Shown piece by piece: positions 12,133 through 23,540 of a stretch of 64,000 bases of DNA. Location of the stretch: assembly GCA_013350335.1 (NCBI GenBank), contig CM023542.1:7426025-7490024 (forward strand). Direction: 5' to 3'. The position numbers and the translations under genes were made by a program. Numbering within the stretch: the first letter of the stretch is position 1; each line of letters starts with the position of its first letter. The notes under the pieces are model-generated. The model saw only the letters and a list, made by a program, of their open reading frames with translations, searched no databases and was not told where the DNA came from. The DNA is from Chimonanthus salicifolius. Lineage: Eukaryota > Streptophyta > Magnoliopsida > Laurales > Calycanthaceae.

Positions 12133-12479
12133 GAGAATAATGTTTAAAATTCCATGGGAAAAGATAGCACTTCCGCACGCCACAGTCGGCATTGCACATT
12201 TAATAATGTTGGTAGTTGGGAGAAGCCTTCAATTTATTGTCAAACATAATAAACACTATAATTGTATATGGAAAAATGGTTGCGATTCTATGTTCCGATA
12301 TTAATGACACCAGAAAGATTAATCATTAAATAAATGAGGATGAGGAAAGGACATGAGAATTTGATTTTTATGTACATGAGATAAGATTTATAAATAAATG
12401 TTTGGAAGTTGTGAGTGATCCTCCTCCTCTTATTTTGCATTTAGGGGTTGGTGGGGCCACCATCTCTCAATATTTTGTT

Positions 12480-12840
12480 CCGGTGAAATTTGGGCCAGTT
12501 TTAATTTGACCGGCATGACTCGATCAGACAAATTAGTGGGCTGGATTATATATTTGTAAATTTAGGATCGAGTCAGATCGGGTTAGAAAAAAACTTGTAT
12601 GAAATTCGGGTTGGACAGACTTAACCAAATCCAATTTGAATTGATCTGATTCAACTAGGGTTTCAAAAAAATATAAAAAACATATTGTTGACTTTTCCCT
12701 CAAATTTGAGATAAAAATGTGTCAGGTTGTTAGGCTAACAACTTCGGATCAAATTGAGTTAGAATCAATAACTTTTTATATAAATTGAATTAGATTTATT
12801 ATAATCCGAATCCAACCCACCAAAGTTTGAACCCTACTCT
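12480..12840. repeat. Decayed CTCGGGTCGGG-type element
   Basis: Starts GGTGAAATTTGGGCCAG and ends AAAGTTTGAACCCTA, an eroded version of the TAGGGCTGAAAC / GTTTCACCCCTA ends. The interior has GATCGGGTTAG and ATCCAACCCACC words. An old copy of the family is the simplest reading. Confidence 0.4.
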
Positions 12841-13860
12841 CACGTGAAGGAAAAGTAGATTTAATACTTTTTATGAGGCTTGAAGGAAATTGATGGTTGT
12901 GTCCTTCTATCTTAAGTCTCAACCAGTGGAATTATTGCCAAGACTTTTAAAAATAGCTTTGATGATTCAAACGGCAGAAAATTAGAGTCCTCAAAGACGG
13001 TGTAAACGTTTATTCAAAAGACCAAAAATGGTCAAAATACTAAAAGATGTGAAAATATTGGAAGGAAAGGACTTGGTAAATTGGTTCAACAAATTCATAC
13101 AAAATAAGAAAGTAGAAAAAAAAAAAAGGCTCATTTAAGAGAATTTTAGACCCTAATTGGTAAAATAAAAGACCCATTGAGTACATATATGGGTCAGACT
13201 CTTATTCAATGAATTTAAGATTGACAAGATGTTTTTAATGAGACCCATATGTGAGGTGAAAGGAAAAATGATGAGATTGAGTTTTCACCTAATTAGAAGA
13301 TTCCTCCTCTACCTCTTTCCTAAATTGAAGAATGCAAGATTAGTCAATCCTTTTCAATCTTTGGGCTCCACCTTCTTCCCCTTTTTAAATATTTTTTATT
13401 TTTAAATATTAAACATTTAAAGATTGGTTGAAATAAGATATACCTTCCCACACAAATTTTATTTATCAAATGATATTGTATTTTCATAAAATTAGTTTCA
13501 TTAAAAAGCTTATTTAAAAGCCTTTTTAACCCGTTTAACAATTTAAAATTATATAAAAGTTCTTTAAGAGAAATTATATAATGTCGTAAAATGAATCATT
13601 GTAAATCTGATCACAATTTTTTTTTTATCGAGCCTACATTTAAACTTTTGTTTTTCTATTTCACATTCATTGTGATTTTATGACTTGAACTGTATTGAGC
13701 CAAAATCATTTTTAGATATGCTCACTGTAGAAATATGGAGTTTGAGAACCATTTGAATGACTAGAGTATAGATTAAACTCAAATCTCATCGATGGTTAAA
13801 ACTTTTTAGTCTTTAAAATTATATTTAAAATATTTTTTTAAGTTGAATTTTGTAGAAATT
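12841..13860. other. AT-rich spacer
   Basis: No gene, RNA or repeat recognised; only short open frames without family resemblance. Confidence 0.5.
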
Positions 13861-14155
13861 GATTGGTGCACCAATATTTTTAACCTTAGTGCACAAAAAA
13901 TGAGTGAAATATTCATTTTGTCCAAATAAATAGGAAGGAAGGAAGAAAGAAGAGGGATTGAAAAAGGGTAACAATCCTCACACGGGAGTTTTGTGTAACT
14001 AAATATGGGTTTTAGTGCATTGTCAATACATTAAAACTCGTGTCTGATTACACAAAAACTCCGTTGGAGAATTGCTGACCTTGAAAAAAATTGTGTAAAA
14101 TGAGTATTTCACTAATTTTTAGTGCATCAGAGGTAAAAAATTTAGTGCACTAATC
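13861..14155. mobile_element. Foldback MITE with about 60-bp terminal inverted repeats
   Basis: The left arm (GATTGGTGCACCAAT, TTTTTAACCT, AGTGAAATATTCATTTT) is the inverse of the right arm (AAAATGAGTATTTCACT, AGGTAAAAAATTTAGTGCAC, TAATC). An inner inverted pair follows: GGGAGTTTTGTGTAACTAAA against TGATTACACAAAAACTCC. The inner pair also forms the arms of the element at 43987-44317, so the two belong to one family. Non-coding. Confidence 0.7.
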
Positions 14156-14239
14156 ACTTTTCAATTTTATTTGTGCTTAAAAATAAATATATGAACATAA
14201 CTTATCCTTACAATTAATATAAATTCTATTAAAAATGAG

Positions 14240-14620
14240 TTATCGTCTACATAATGAGGCTGGTTCACAAGAAAAGAAAAGCAGTGGGAGAAAAAGGTTG
14301 GGGTATTTATGAGAAATGGCTAAACCGGAAAAGTGGAAAGGACGATGATTTTAAGTGATGGTGTCTCTTATTTCCTTTCACTGCCTTTTTCTTAATTCTT
14401 CTTCAAAAGGAGAAAGAGCTCTGAAATCATTAGAATGTGGGGAGTCTCAGAGAGAGACAGAGGACTGCAGTCCACTCCAGAAGTGGTCCGGCCGTCCTCC
14501 ACTCTTCCCTGCTCGACACTTGCCCGCCTGGGCTGCTCCCCACTGCCACTGCCACCCACCAAATTTTGCACACAGATTTCTTTCTTTTTCTTTTCACATG
14601 TCTTTCATCTAATGATTAAT
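14240..14620. other. Unexplained GC-richer island
   Basis: Around 14430-14570 the base composition rises sharply compared with both sides (CGGCCGTCCTCC, GCTGCTCCCCACTGCCACTG). Three overlapping plus-strand frames stay open for 60-85 codons but show no family resemblance. It could be a fragment captured by a transposon or the remains of a gene; I do not recognise it. Confidence 0.35.
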
Positions 14621-14624
14621 TAAG

Positions 14625-14772
14625 CTTAAGTGTAGTTCTCTTGTTTCAGGATGCGAGATTACGGATTTAAACTCCTATGACCTAATCTTGGCGTGCCCTA
14701 ATTGTACTGGGTTGACCCATGGGAGTTTTACGATGGGTATCCTACGATTTTCTATATGTAAATTAAAAAAAA
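14625..14772 (+). mobile_element. tRNA-derived SINE, copy 3, diverged
   Basis: Matches the other two SINE copies in order: a TGTAGTTC box-A remnant, CCTAATCTTGGCGTGC, GGGAGTTTTACGATGGGTAT, CCTACGATTTT, ATGTAAATT and an A tail at 14764. The 5' tRNA-like half is badly decayed. Same family as 26131-26298 and 39582-39758 but in the opposite orientation. Confidence 0.6.
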
Positions 14773-15204
14773 AAAATTAATTTCTTAATTTCTTTTTAAA
14801 ACTTTAATTGAGGATATAAATAAAAATTAATTTTAAAATATTTGATATTGCTTGTTGATTAAGAAGCTTTAAGAGTAAGAGTTAGAGTAATTGATTGAAT
14901 CTGAGTGAGATTTAATTTGATGAAATCATTACACGACTTTCTAAAGTTTGTACCTCTGCAACTGTTAAAAAATGTTCTAAGAAAATGTGAGCTGATTCAT
15001 ATGTTTATAAAGCTCATTTTGAATAATGATAATGATTTATATTTTTTATGGGAAGTGTGTTAAAATTAATTTAAATAAATTATTTTAATTATAATTTTAA
15101 AGGCTATAAAATCTGGATAGTGATTTTTGCACTACTATTTTCTCTCATGGTGTACTCTCATCAAAAGAAAATTTCAATTTTGCCCTTACTTTCTTGCTCC
15201 CCTC

Positions 15205-15405
15205 TCCGATACAGTTTTTCACGGTTTTCACTGTTCTTCACGGTTTTTCACGGTTCATCACAGTTTTTTGCGGTTTTTTCACAGTTTTGAATAAAGGAGG
15301 AGAGAGAAACGCCGATATCGGAGGAAAGACAAATTTATGGGCCGATATTGCGGCCGATATTTGCATATCGGGCGAAATATCACCGGGGTGTTTTTTTGAC
15401 CCCTG
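15205..15405. mobile_element. TATCGGCCGATA family, copy 2, with a TTTTTCACGG array
   Basis: The right half contains GCCGATATCGGAGG, GGGCCGATATTGCGGCCGAT and GCATATCGGGC and ends TTTTTTTGACCCCTG, as in the other copies. The left half, 15212-15289, is a short-period array of TTTTTCACGG variants, about seven units, absent from other copies. The left border is uncertain. Confidence 0.5.
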
Positions 15406-15964
15406 ACCAATGCATAATTTCAGACTGATATTCAGATCCCTAAATGGTACAAGTGGAACCACCACTAAAATATTCAAATCTAGCAATTAAGATGGGTATA
15501 TATTGGATTTTGTTACAATTTTAGAAATTAAATCAGGAGACCGTGTGGCCATTTTTACTTTTTTAGAATGTCATTAATTTAGATAAATATAAAATTGAGA
15601 TGAATGACAATCGAATGGAAGTATAATATTTGAGAGAGCTTGAATTAATATGATATAAATTCCACCATAAATACTAATCCAATCCCCTCGTACTGCAATT
15701 CTTTTTCTGACCCAACAACCTGATTCATGTCTAGCTTAATAATTTTGAGTTAGAGTTGGCAGTTGGCACTTTCAATCTGATTATTAATTTACTTAAACTT
15801 GAGTTAATTCATTTAATAACCAAAGTGTAATTAGATATATTAATATATAATTTAATTAACTGGACAAATCAATTTCAATCCTTGCTGTCCTTAAAGTATA
15901 AACATTAATCCAATTCTTGATATATACCTCAATTCAAAAGTGTTCCAAAGCAAAGATTATAAAT

Positions 15965-16085
15965 TCAGTTGATATGTATCGGTTAAAGGGCTGGAGATAT
16001 GTATATCGGTCATACAGGTTACATATCAGCTGATATATCCATTTTATTGGCCAATAATGCACAGTATCGGCTAATGCTGGGTTTT
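15965..16085. repeat. TATCGGCCGATA family, decayed copy 3
   Basis: Contains GATATGTATCGGTTAA, GTATATCGGTCATACAG, CATATCAGCTGATATATC and CAGTATCGGCTAATG. No ends can be defined. Confidence 0.4.
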
Positions 16086-16695
16086 TTAGTTTAGAAAAAA
16101 ACAGTTTCCACCAATTTTTGAGTTATTTTCATTATTTTTTAATTTTAAAATATTTAAAAGAAATTTAATTCAATTTTTAGTTATTTTCATTTAATTTTTA
16201 GAGATTAAGATAATCTCAAATTTTGAATTTTTTTATATAATTTAATAAAATAATATTCAGTGCTTATAGAATTCAATGGAAACATGTTAATATCATTCAC
16301 ATAGTTTATAGGGTGTCTCTATGATTTTTTTAAAAAATTGCTAAAAGCCATTTTATTTTTAAAATACTTCCCATTTTTTAGTTTCCTATAAAAAAATAAA
16401 TAAAATGATATACAAATATTTCTACAGCTAAATGAAGAGACTTTAATGTGTTTCGTAGAGTTTTTAAAGTATTTGTGTAATTTTTTAATATTTCAATATT
16501 CTTATGAAACCCAAAAATTTACAATAAAAAATTTATAAATTATAATAGAAGATATATTTCTCTAGGGGATACTCGAGAATATAAAGTTCATATTAACTAT
16601 TTTTTCATGATGATTTTTCATTTATAGAAAATTCAAAATTGTGACTTTCAAAGTCTAAAACTCTATAAAAAATGATCATTATTTAAAAAAAATTG
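16086..16695. other. AT-rich spacer
   Basis: Long A/T runs; no gene or element recognised. Confidence 0.5.
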
Positions 16696-16703
16696 CTTAT
16701 TCT

Positions 16704-17222
16704 TAGGGCTGAAACTCGGGTCGGGCGGGCCGGGTTTTGACAAACCCAGCCCTAACCCATGTCAAAAATTTTTGAACCCAACCCGACCTGACCCAAATTG
16801 CAAACCCGAGTATGTCAACTCAACCCGACTCGAATTGCTAATACTCTCAACTCGAGAGTTGACCTCGACCCGACTCGAGTTAGCCCAAGTTAGCCCGATT
16901 TAGCCTGAGTTAGGTCGATTTTTGAAAGAGGGGAAGAGGAAGAGGAAGCGGAAGATGTAGATATCGATTTTCAAAAGAGGGGAAACGGAAGCGGAAAGGG
17001 CGTAGGGTTTTATTTAAGTTATGAATTGGGTTGGGTTTTTCCAGGTCGAGTCGGGTTGGGTTGAAATTTAAATTCTTCAGCTCAACTCGACTCGAATTTC
17101 AGTCGAGTTTTTTTTTCCTAACCTAACCCGACCCGAGTTTACAATTTCTATAACCCAACCCACACTATTTTCGGGTCGGATCAGTCAGGTCGGGCCAAAG
17201 CCCAACCCAAGTTTCACCCCTA
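16704..17222. mobile_element. hAT-like foldback MITE with perfect 8-bp target duplication
   Basis: The element starts TAGGGCTGAAACTCGGGTC and ends AACCCAAGTTTCACCCCTA. It is flanked on both sides by CTTATTCT (16696-16703 and 17223-17230). An 8-bp duplication with TAGGG-type ends is the signature of hAT elements. The interior has ACCCGAC/GTCGGGT words that change strand around a GA-rich middle (16924-17000). No transposase, so it would depend on another element. Best preserved member of its family here. Confidence 0.8.
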
Positions 17223-17544
17223 CTTATTCTAAATTTTTCATATAGTTTCCTAATTTTTTTTTTTGCATTTTTCCAAAATATAAAAAAAGGAGAAAGATCG
17301 ATACCATGGGATCCATGTTGGGGTACCCATAATTAAACTCCTGAGTTTAGAAGGAACGAGTCATAATCGCAAATAACTAATATGTGCATTATAACACGAG
17401 ATCATACCCAATGATTAAAAAGTAAGGCACAACAGTAGATGGATGGGATGAGAAGAACAAGTTTGAACAACAGATACTGTTTTTAAGAATATATCAGTCG
17501 AAGTAGGTTCCATCATGGCAACTTTTAAGAATGTACCACTATCT

Positions 17545-17608
17545 TTAGCCCTAATCCTAGCCCTAATCCTAGTCCTAGCCCTAGCCCTAGCCCTAGCCGT
17601 AGCCTAGG
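17545..17608. repeat. CCCTAG-type hexanucleotide array
   Basis: About ten units of CCCTAG/CCTAAT form a short array resembling but not equal to the plant telomere unit CCCTAAA. Probably a microsatellite. Confidence 0.7.
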
Positions 17609-18682
17609 CTCTTTAGAAATTTGGAGCATGCACTAATACTGATTCTGACAAGCGCATTTTGCATCAGTTTTATATATTTTACCGGCTCATTTAATACTCT
17701 GAATCAAAATTAAAAGGTTGGATGAGTATATTAGAAGGATAAAATAGGTAATATAATATAATTTATATGAAGTTACACAAAATATCTATAAGAAGATCGT
17801 TGGCCGATATTACTGGGTATGATCTGTATGAATTTTATGCTTGAGTTTTTCATAATTTTTTTTTTTTAAAAAAATAAGCATATGATTTCTGTTAAAGGTA
17901 TTTTTACCAGTTACCTCATGAAAAAAGAAATAAATCTCTAGTTTTTAAAATTTCAAGCCACGGAAATGACATTATGCGACTTATTTGGATTTCCTAAGTA
18001 TGGAATTATATGAGTTCAAATCAAGAGAATTGTTGACAATATATTTATTTTGGCAAAAGCTTAAATATTTTAGTTTAATATAAAAGAAACTTCATTATCT
18101 TTTATATTTTATATAAACAAAGCGAACTCTACGTGAATATAAGATATCATTGAGAGATAAAATATCAAAATTCAATTGTGCATGAAAATCTTTTGACATT
18201 TCATCTAAGCCTAAAGAAGAAATATTTTCAATTAAAGTATTAAAAGATTAAAGATTAGAACCTCATTTGAAACATCTTTTAAAATGAGGCCCATTTAATA
18301 AATGGGCCAGACCCAGTATTGATATATATTTTTAGTATACATGAGCTAAGAATTTCATAGTTTTTTTATTTGTACATTACTCTATCAAATGGTGACATGA
18401 AATATTTAAACTTGCTTACACATTGTGTTTTCGTTTTGCCTAATATAGGGGTGTAGAAATCTACTGTGTAGCACATTTTTTATATATTTTTTTAATATTT
18501 ATAATTGTTTATATTTTATATTTTTTTTTTTGTGTTTTCTTAATGACCTAAATTTTTAAATGTATAAATGGATTTGGATTGGTAAATGAGTTAATCTCTT
18601 TACGAAAATGGGAAATTAGATTTACGTAGACCCAAACTGATTAATTTTGAAAATGATCTAAGCGATGGTTCTAAAAGCGTTT
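17609..18682. other. AT-rich spacer
   Basis: Nothing recognised apart from long A/T runs. Confidence 0.5.
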
Positions 18683-20057
18683 AGATTTGTAGCGCCCATC
18701 CCCCTCCCCTTAATTATCAGAGTAATTAGTTAATAAACGGGAAGAGAGGGTAGAGCGCTACGACGTGAGTCAAGCCCGAATCCAAAGACTCGACCTTCAA
18801 CTGGCCTAACTAGTGCGTGCACATGAACATAGTCAATGTATAATTGGCAACACACTAACTTACATTTCTGTGGAATTATGTACATACATTTGATATAACA
18901 AAATGCAACAATCTTTTATCCAAAGCAAAGCATAATTATCCCATAAAATTATATCTCAATTAAAAGGTTCAATAACATTATTTCAAAATTCTCAATCACT
19001 TAACTCCTAAATAATTACTTAGTTCCCCAATAACATTAAGATGCAAGACTCTACAAAATCCTTCGTCTTGCTTCCATCATCTTCTACGCCTGGCTATTGC
19101 TTGGTCCAGCCTTGTCACCTTTCTCCTTTCTTGTATTAATTTCTAAAAGATGAGAGTATTGTAGGCTTACTCAACGCCCTAGTAGGAATTCCCATCGAAG
19201 TGGGTATCAACATGTGATATATATATAAAATCGGGAAAAAACATATATAAGTTCTTCATATTATATAATTCAATTGAAAATCATCCCTATCCCATATTTC
19301 AAAAACAATTCATATCTCATACTCATAAGACATTTAAAACAAATTCATAATCATTTCATACCTCAAATCATAATCATAATACTTTCAATAACTTATCAAA
19401 ACAATACGATGTAAATGCCATGGTAACATGAATTGATGCAAACCCTTCTCATGTCCATGCATTTCTCTCTATCTTACTATCATCAAACAGTTATAATCAT
19501 TGGCCATTATGTTTGTAGCTTTCGTGGGACACCAGCTGGGAGCTATTACCCAATACTAGCATTTAACCGAATTATCGGGGGAGTGCTACACACCCATACT
19601 TCTGCATAGGTTTCGGGACTTCTACTGATTCTGGAGCTTTCTGCCCAATTAAAATGCCATATTTCATAACCCATGGACGCGGCCATATAGAATAGTTATT
19701 TTATTTCAAATATTTCAGGTTAGAGTTTAACATCTCCTAACCTTTGACTCAACTATTCCCATCCCACATAAGATGCATGCTTTTCATGTCTATGCATTGA
19801 TAAATTATAACATCATACATTTCAAAATGACTAATAGTTCAAATAATATAATTAATCACTTGATACATCAAGAAAATAGGAAAACCTACTTGATTAATAG
19901 AATTCCGTAAAGGAGTGACTACGGGGTACGTACAGCTCCTAGATCACCCTTCGATCCTCTGGTTATGTTCATAAATCAAAACAAACCATATGATCAGTTC
20001 GTGTTCATGAATTTCAATATCATAGTTTATTAATCTCATTAATCTTCTATTTAATGG

Positions 20058-22843
20058 TGTAATGACCCGTTTCGAGTTTGTTCGATTTAATTGAGATTGT
20101 CAGATCTCCGAGTTGGTTTCGGGACTGTGGTAGCAGTGAGGAGGGTGTGGGCTCCGTGGTTGGCCCTAGTTTGCCTGATTTTGAGTTCGGAAACTCGAAG
20201 GACATTTCAATAATTTTGAATTATTGTATATTCTGTCATGAGAAATGCTTGAAAAATCACACATTTGATTTTCTCCGGTTTTGAAATCATTTTATTTGAA
20301 AATAGTGAGTTTTGAAACTCTATTTTCACGCGATTCGAGATTTTTCTTAAAAGTTTAAAATAAAATAGTAAATGAATAAAAATGAAATAATTACTACTAA
20401 TAATAATAATAATAAATAATATTTGATTAAACACTCAAACTATTAACCCCAAAACCCTAATTTTCTTTTAAAGCCCTCCTTTCCCTCGACACTGTAGTAG
20501 TTTGCGCTATAGTGCCGCAACCCACCCAAACCCTATAGCCCTTGCTGGCGGCGTCTCTCTCCCCCTCCCTCTCTCGGGTAGCTCTCTCCCCCCTCCCTCT
20601 CTTGGCTTCTCCTCCTCCTCTTTCTTCCTCTTCTCATTCCTCTCTCCCTCAGTCTGCTCGACAGTCATCGCCGTTTCGAGCCACCTTTGCAATCAGCCTT
20701 AGCGTCGGAGCCCGGCCTGCTGCAACTCCGACCTTGCTATGCTCGACATCACCCTCCTTCCCTTCTCCTCCTTCGCCGCCGTTCGGATCCGACCGAAAAT
20801 CAGGTACTCGTGTTTCCGTTCTTTCTTTTCCCTCTCACTTGGATGTTTTCCTTAACCTCCCTTGATTTCCTCGATTTTCTTCGCCTTCCCTGTTTTCCTT
20901 TCTTTTTTTCATTATTTTTTTTTTCCTCCTCCTCCTTTCCCCCTTTTTCGACTCGGTTGAGTGACTGAGTCGACTCAGTCGAGTTTCGTGTTGACTCGGT
21001 TGGGTCAGGCCCGGACTCGATCCAGTACTGGATCTGGCCCACTCGTTCGGCCCAGCTAGGCCCAAACCTAGTTCAGCCCTGTCCTAGTAGGCCCAGTTCT
21101 TCGGCCCGACCCGTTTCCAAGCCCGATCCTGTTTAGAACCGAGTTTCGGCCCTACCAATTTTCAGAGCCCGTTTTGGGCCCAGCCCAGTTTTAAGCCCGT
21201 TTTCAGTCCGAATTCTTTTTAGTTCGTCATCTCTTATTCACTTATTCGTTCTTCCTTGTCTTAACAGTTGAGCTCCCTTCAACCCATCAAGTCGCTTTCG
21301 CCTCGGATTTTCGACTCCACACACTCGGTGAGGGGACTTATCACTGCTTTAGCATACATTTGCATCTCTTAAACTTTGACCTTGGACTTGGAGTAACTTG
21401 AATGGGGCCCTTCGTTTATTGAGCCACTCGTAAGGGAACCATTGGATGAATCTGTGGAGAGGGATCCATTTGAGTACACTCAGGTCAACTTTATGCAGAA
21501 AAGAAAAGAAAATAATAATAATATTTCTGATCGGACGAATGAACACTGAACATGATGCCTGAAATTGAGTGACAACACGTGGTGTATTTAACTATTTCAC
21601 ATGAATGAACTTATGATGAAAATATGATATGCGCTGGGTGTCGAATATGAAGTATGAGACTTAATGATGACATGTGATATGTTTACGTATGACTGGAATG
21701 AGATCGTGAGTATGGAGAATTGTGACTTGTCATAAGTTTAAGCTGTCGTATATGATCATGACATCGTGTGTATGCATTGGAGGGATTATTCATATGTGTA
21801 TATGTTTATGATTATGTGATGAGTTGATTGTTGGGAGGACTTCCCGTTACGCTCTAGCGGTAGAGACCCCCATAGGAGATGCGAGTTTCCCCGTTGCATT
21901 CCGGCGGTCGAGGTGCCTGCCCCTTGAGATTGGCTTCCCCGTTATGCTCCAGCGGTTGAGACTCCTATAGGGGATGCGGGTTTTCCAGTTGCATTCCGGC
22001 GGTTGTGTATGGCGTGGTCTCCCGGTTGGATTGGTTGGGAGTCTGGAGTTGTTGGAGGACCATGTGAGTTATGGAGGCGATGCACCAGACTGGTCAGAGG
22101 AACCAATTGGCTGGAATATAGTTGAACACTCGTGTATAGAGACATTCATTCTATGATGATGTTTTGCATTCATGCATAAGACAAATATATTGCTGACATG
22201 TGATCTGCATTATCTTTTCACTGGGTTGGTTGTATTGTGTAGTCTCCCGATGACATTAGTAGAGAGACCGGAGTTTGCCAGAGGACCCGGTGTGGGTTAC
22301 CGAGATGATGTCTTGGATCTGATTGGTGGATCACTAATTGATGAGGTTGAGTTTTACATGCGCTTGAGCACCTTTATTATTATGATGTTCTCGCATTCAT
22401 GCATATGATTTCTTATTGCTGACATGTGATATGTTTTCTCCCTTCACTGGACTGGTTAGCTCACCCCTTACCTTTCAGGTACCCCGATTGCGGAGGGGCC
22501 AGATGGGCCCCTTGAGCAGACCCTCGAGTAGTAATTGAAGTTGGATATTTTACATTCACGTTCATGCCTTAGTTTGAGAGGTTTTTTGTTCCTTATGGAC
22601 GTATTACCGTATGTTATTGTCTGGATGATTGTATAATCGCATTCGAATAGCTTATGGTTATTCATTATGTTTAATAGTATAATGAGTTTTGTTCATCCGG
22701 GTTGTTGAGAAGGTGAGGGTGGGGGGGAGGGGGGTGCAGAGGCCCCTCTTTAAAAAAAAAAAGGAGGCCTGGTATCTTATTTTTTCGGTAGTGTTTTGAG
22801 ATGTTTCGGAGATAACGCGCCCGTAGCGGGACGGGGTATTACA
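20058..22843 (+). mobile_element. Long solo LTR (inner element) nested in the outer LTR
   Basis: Starts TGTAATGACCCG and ends GGGGTATTACA, flanked by AATGG and AATGA (four of five bases match). Length 2.79 kb, no internal domain. A GC-rich segment with many GGCCC/CGGCCC words lies at 20945-21215. Tandem units follow at 21841-22006 (94-base period) and a duplicated segment at 22152 and 22381. The CACCCCTTACCTTTCAGGTA motif at about 22460 resembles the 3' part of common angiosperm gypsy LTRs. Open frames here are chance. Confidence 0.75.
21841..22006. repeat. 94-bp tandem duplication in the inner LTR
   Basis: TTCCCGTTACGCTCTAGCGG (21841) recurs as TTCCCCGTTATGCTCCAGCG (21935), each followed by a related GTTGCATTCCGGCGGT half. 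The unit itself is therefore two diverged halves of about 45-50 bases. Confidence 0.75.
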
Positions 22844-22914
22844 AATGATATCTCCTTAATTCTAAGTTCTTGTCCAAACCAACACCGTCATTTCGAAACT
22901 TCATTCATTACATC

Positions 22915-23540
22915 CTCGAAACTTTCGAAGCTTGTTCAGAAGCTTCAGATCATCAGAGTCTCCTTCGGATCATTCCGAAGTACACTTGTTTACTGGTCTG
23001 CTCGAAACTTGCCTTCGGTACTTCTGAATCAAGTTCCGAGGGTTCGGTACTTTAGGTTTTCTCTCGGTACTTCCGAGAGACCTACTGATTCTAATCACAC
23101 ACTGTTCTGCTCAGAACTTGCCTTCGGTACTTCCGAATCAAGTTCTCAGGGTTCGGAGTTTCAAGTCCTCTCTCGGCACTTCTGAGAGACTTACTGGTTT
23201 CTGTTTAAACAACACAGTGCTCGAAACTTGGTTTCAGTATTTCCGAGCCAGGTTCCGAGACTTCGGTCCTCTAACATTCCCTCGGTACTTCTGAGGCTCT
23301 ATAAATTCCAGTTCTGTGTTTCAGTGCTCGGAACTTGGCCTCGGTACCTTCAAGCCAGGTTTCGAGACTTCGGAACTACTAACCCTCTCTTAGTACTTCT
23401 GAGAGAGTTACTGACTTCATTATCTGAGGCCAGGTTCCGAGATTTCGATTCTCATATGGACTTAACCAAATTTTTAAGTCTGTTCCTGAATTCAATATCC
23501 TTGGAACTTGGCCTCGGAATGTTTGAGCCAAGTTCTGAGT
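22915..23540. repeat. Tandem array of about 108-bp hairpin-forming units in the outer LTR
   Basis: Unit starts marked by TCGAAACTTG or a variant fall at 22915, 23002, 23111, 23221, 23328 and 23501, with a partial unit near 23424. Most units hold two potential stem-loops: ACTTGCCTTCGG...GAATCAAGT and CTCTCGGTACTTCCGAGAG. The second stem differs between units yet still pairs (CTCTCGG/CCGAGAG at 23061, CCTCGG/CTGAGG at 23279, CTCTCTTAG/CTGAGAGAG at 23385, the last two using a G-U pair). Non-coding. Confidence 0.75.

Noticed and set aside
17545..17608. Interstitial telomere repeat
   Set aside because: The units are CCCTAG/CCTAAT, not the plant CCCTAAA, so a microsatellite is simpler.
20502..21065. 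Several open frames on both strands in a C/T-rich segment
   Set aside because: Low-complexity Ser/Pro/Leu or Glu/Lys translations within the inner LTR; no conserved motif.
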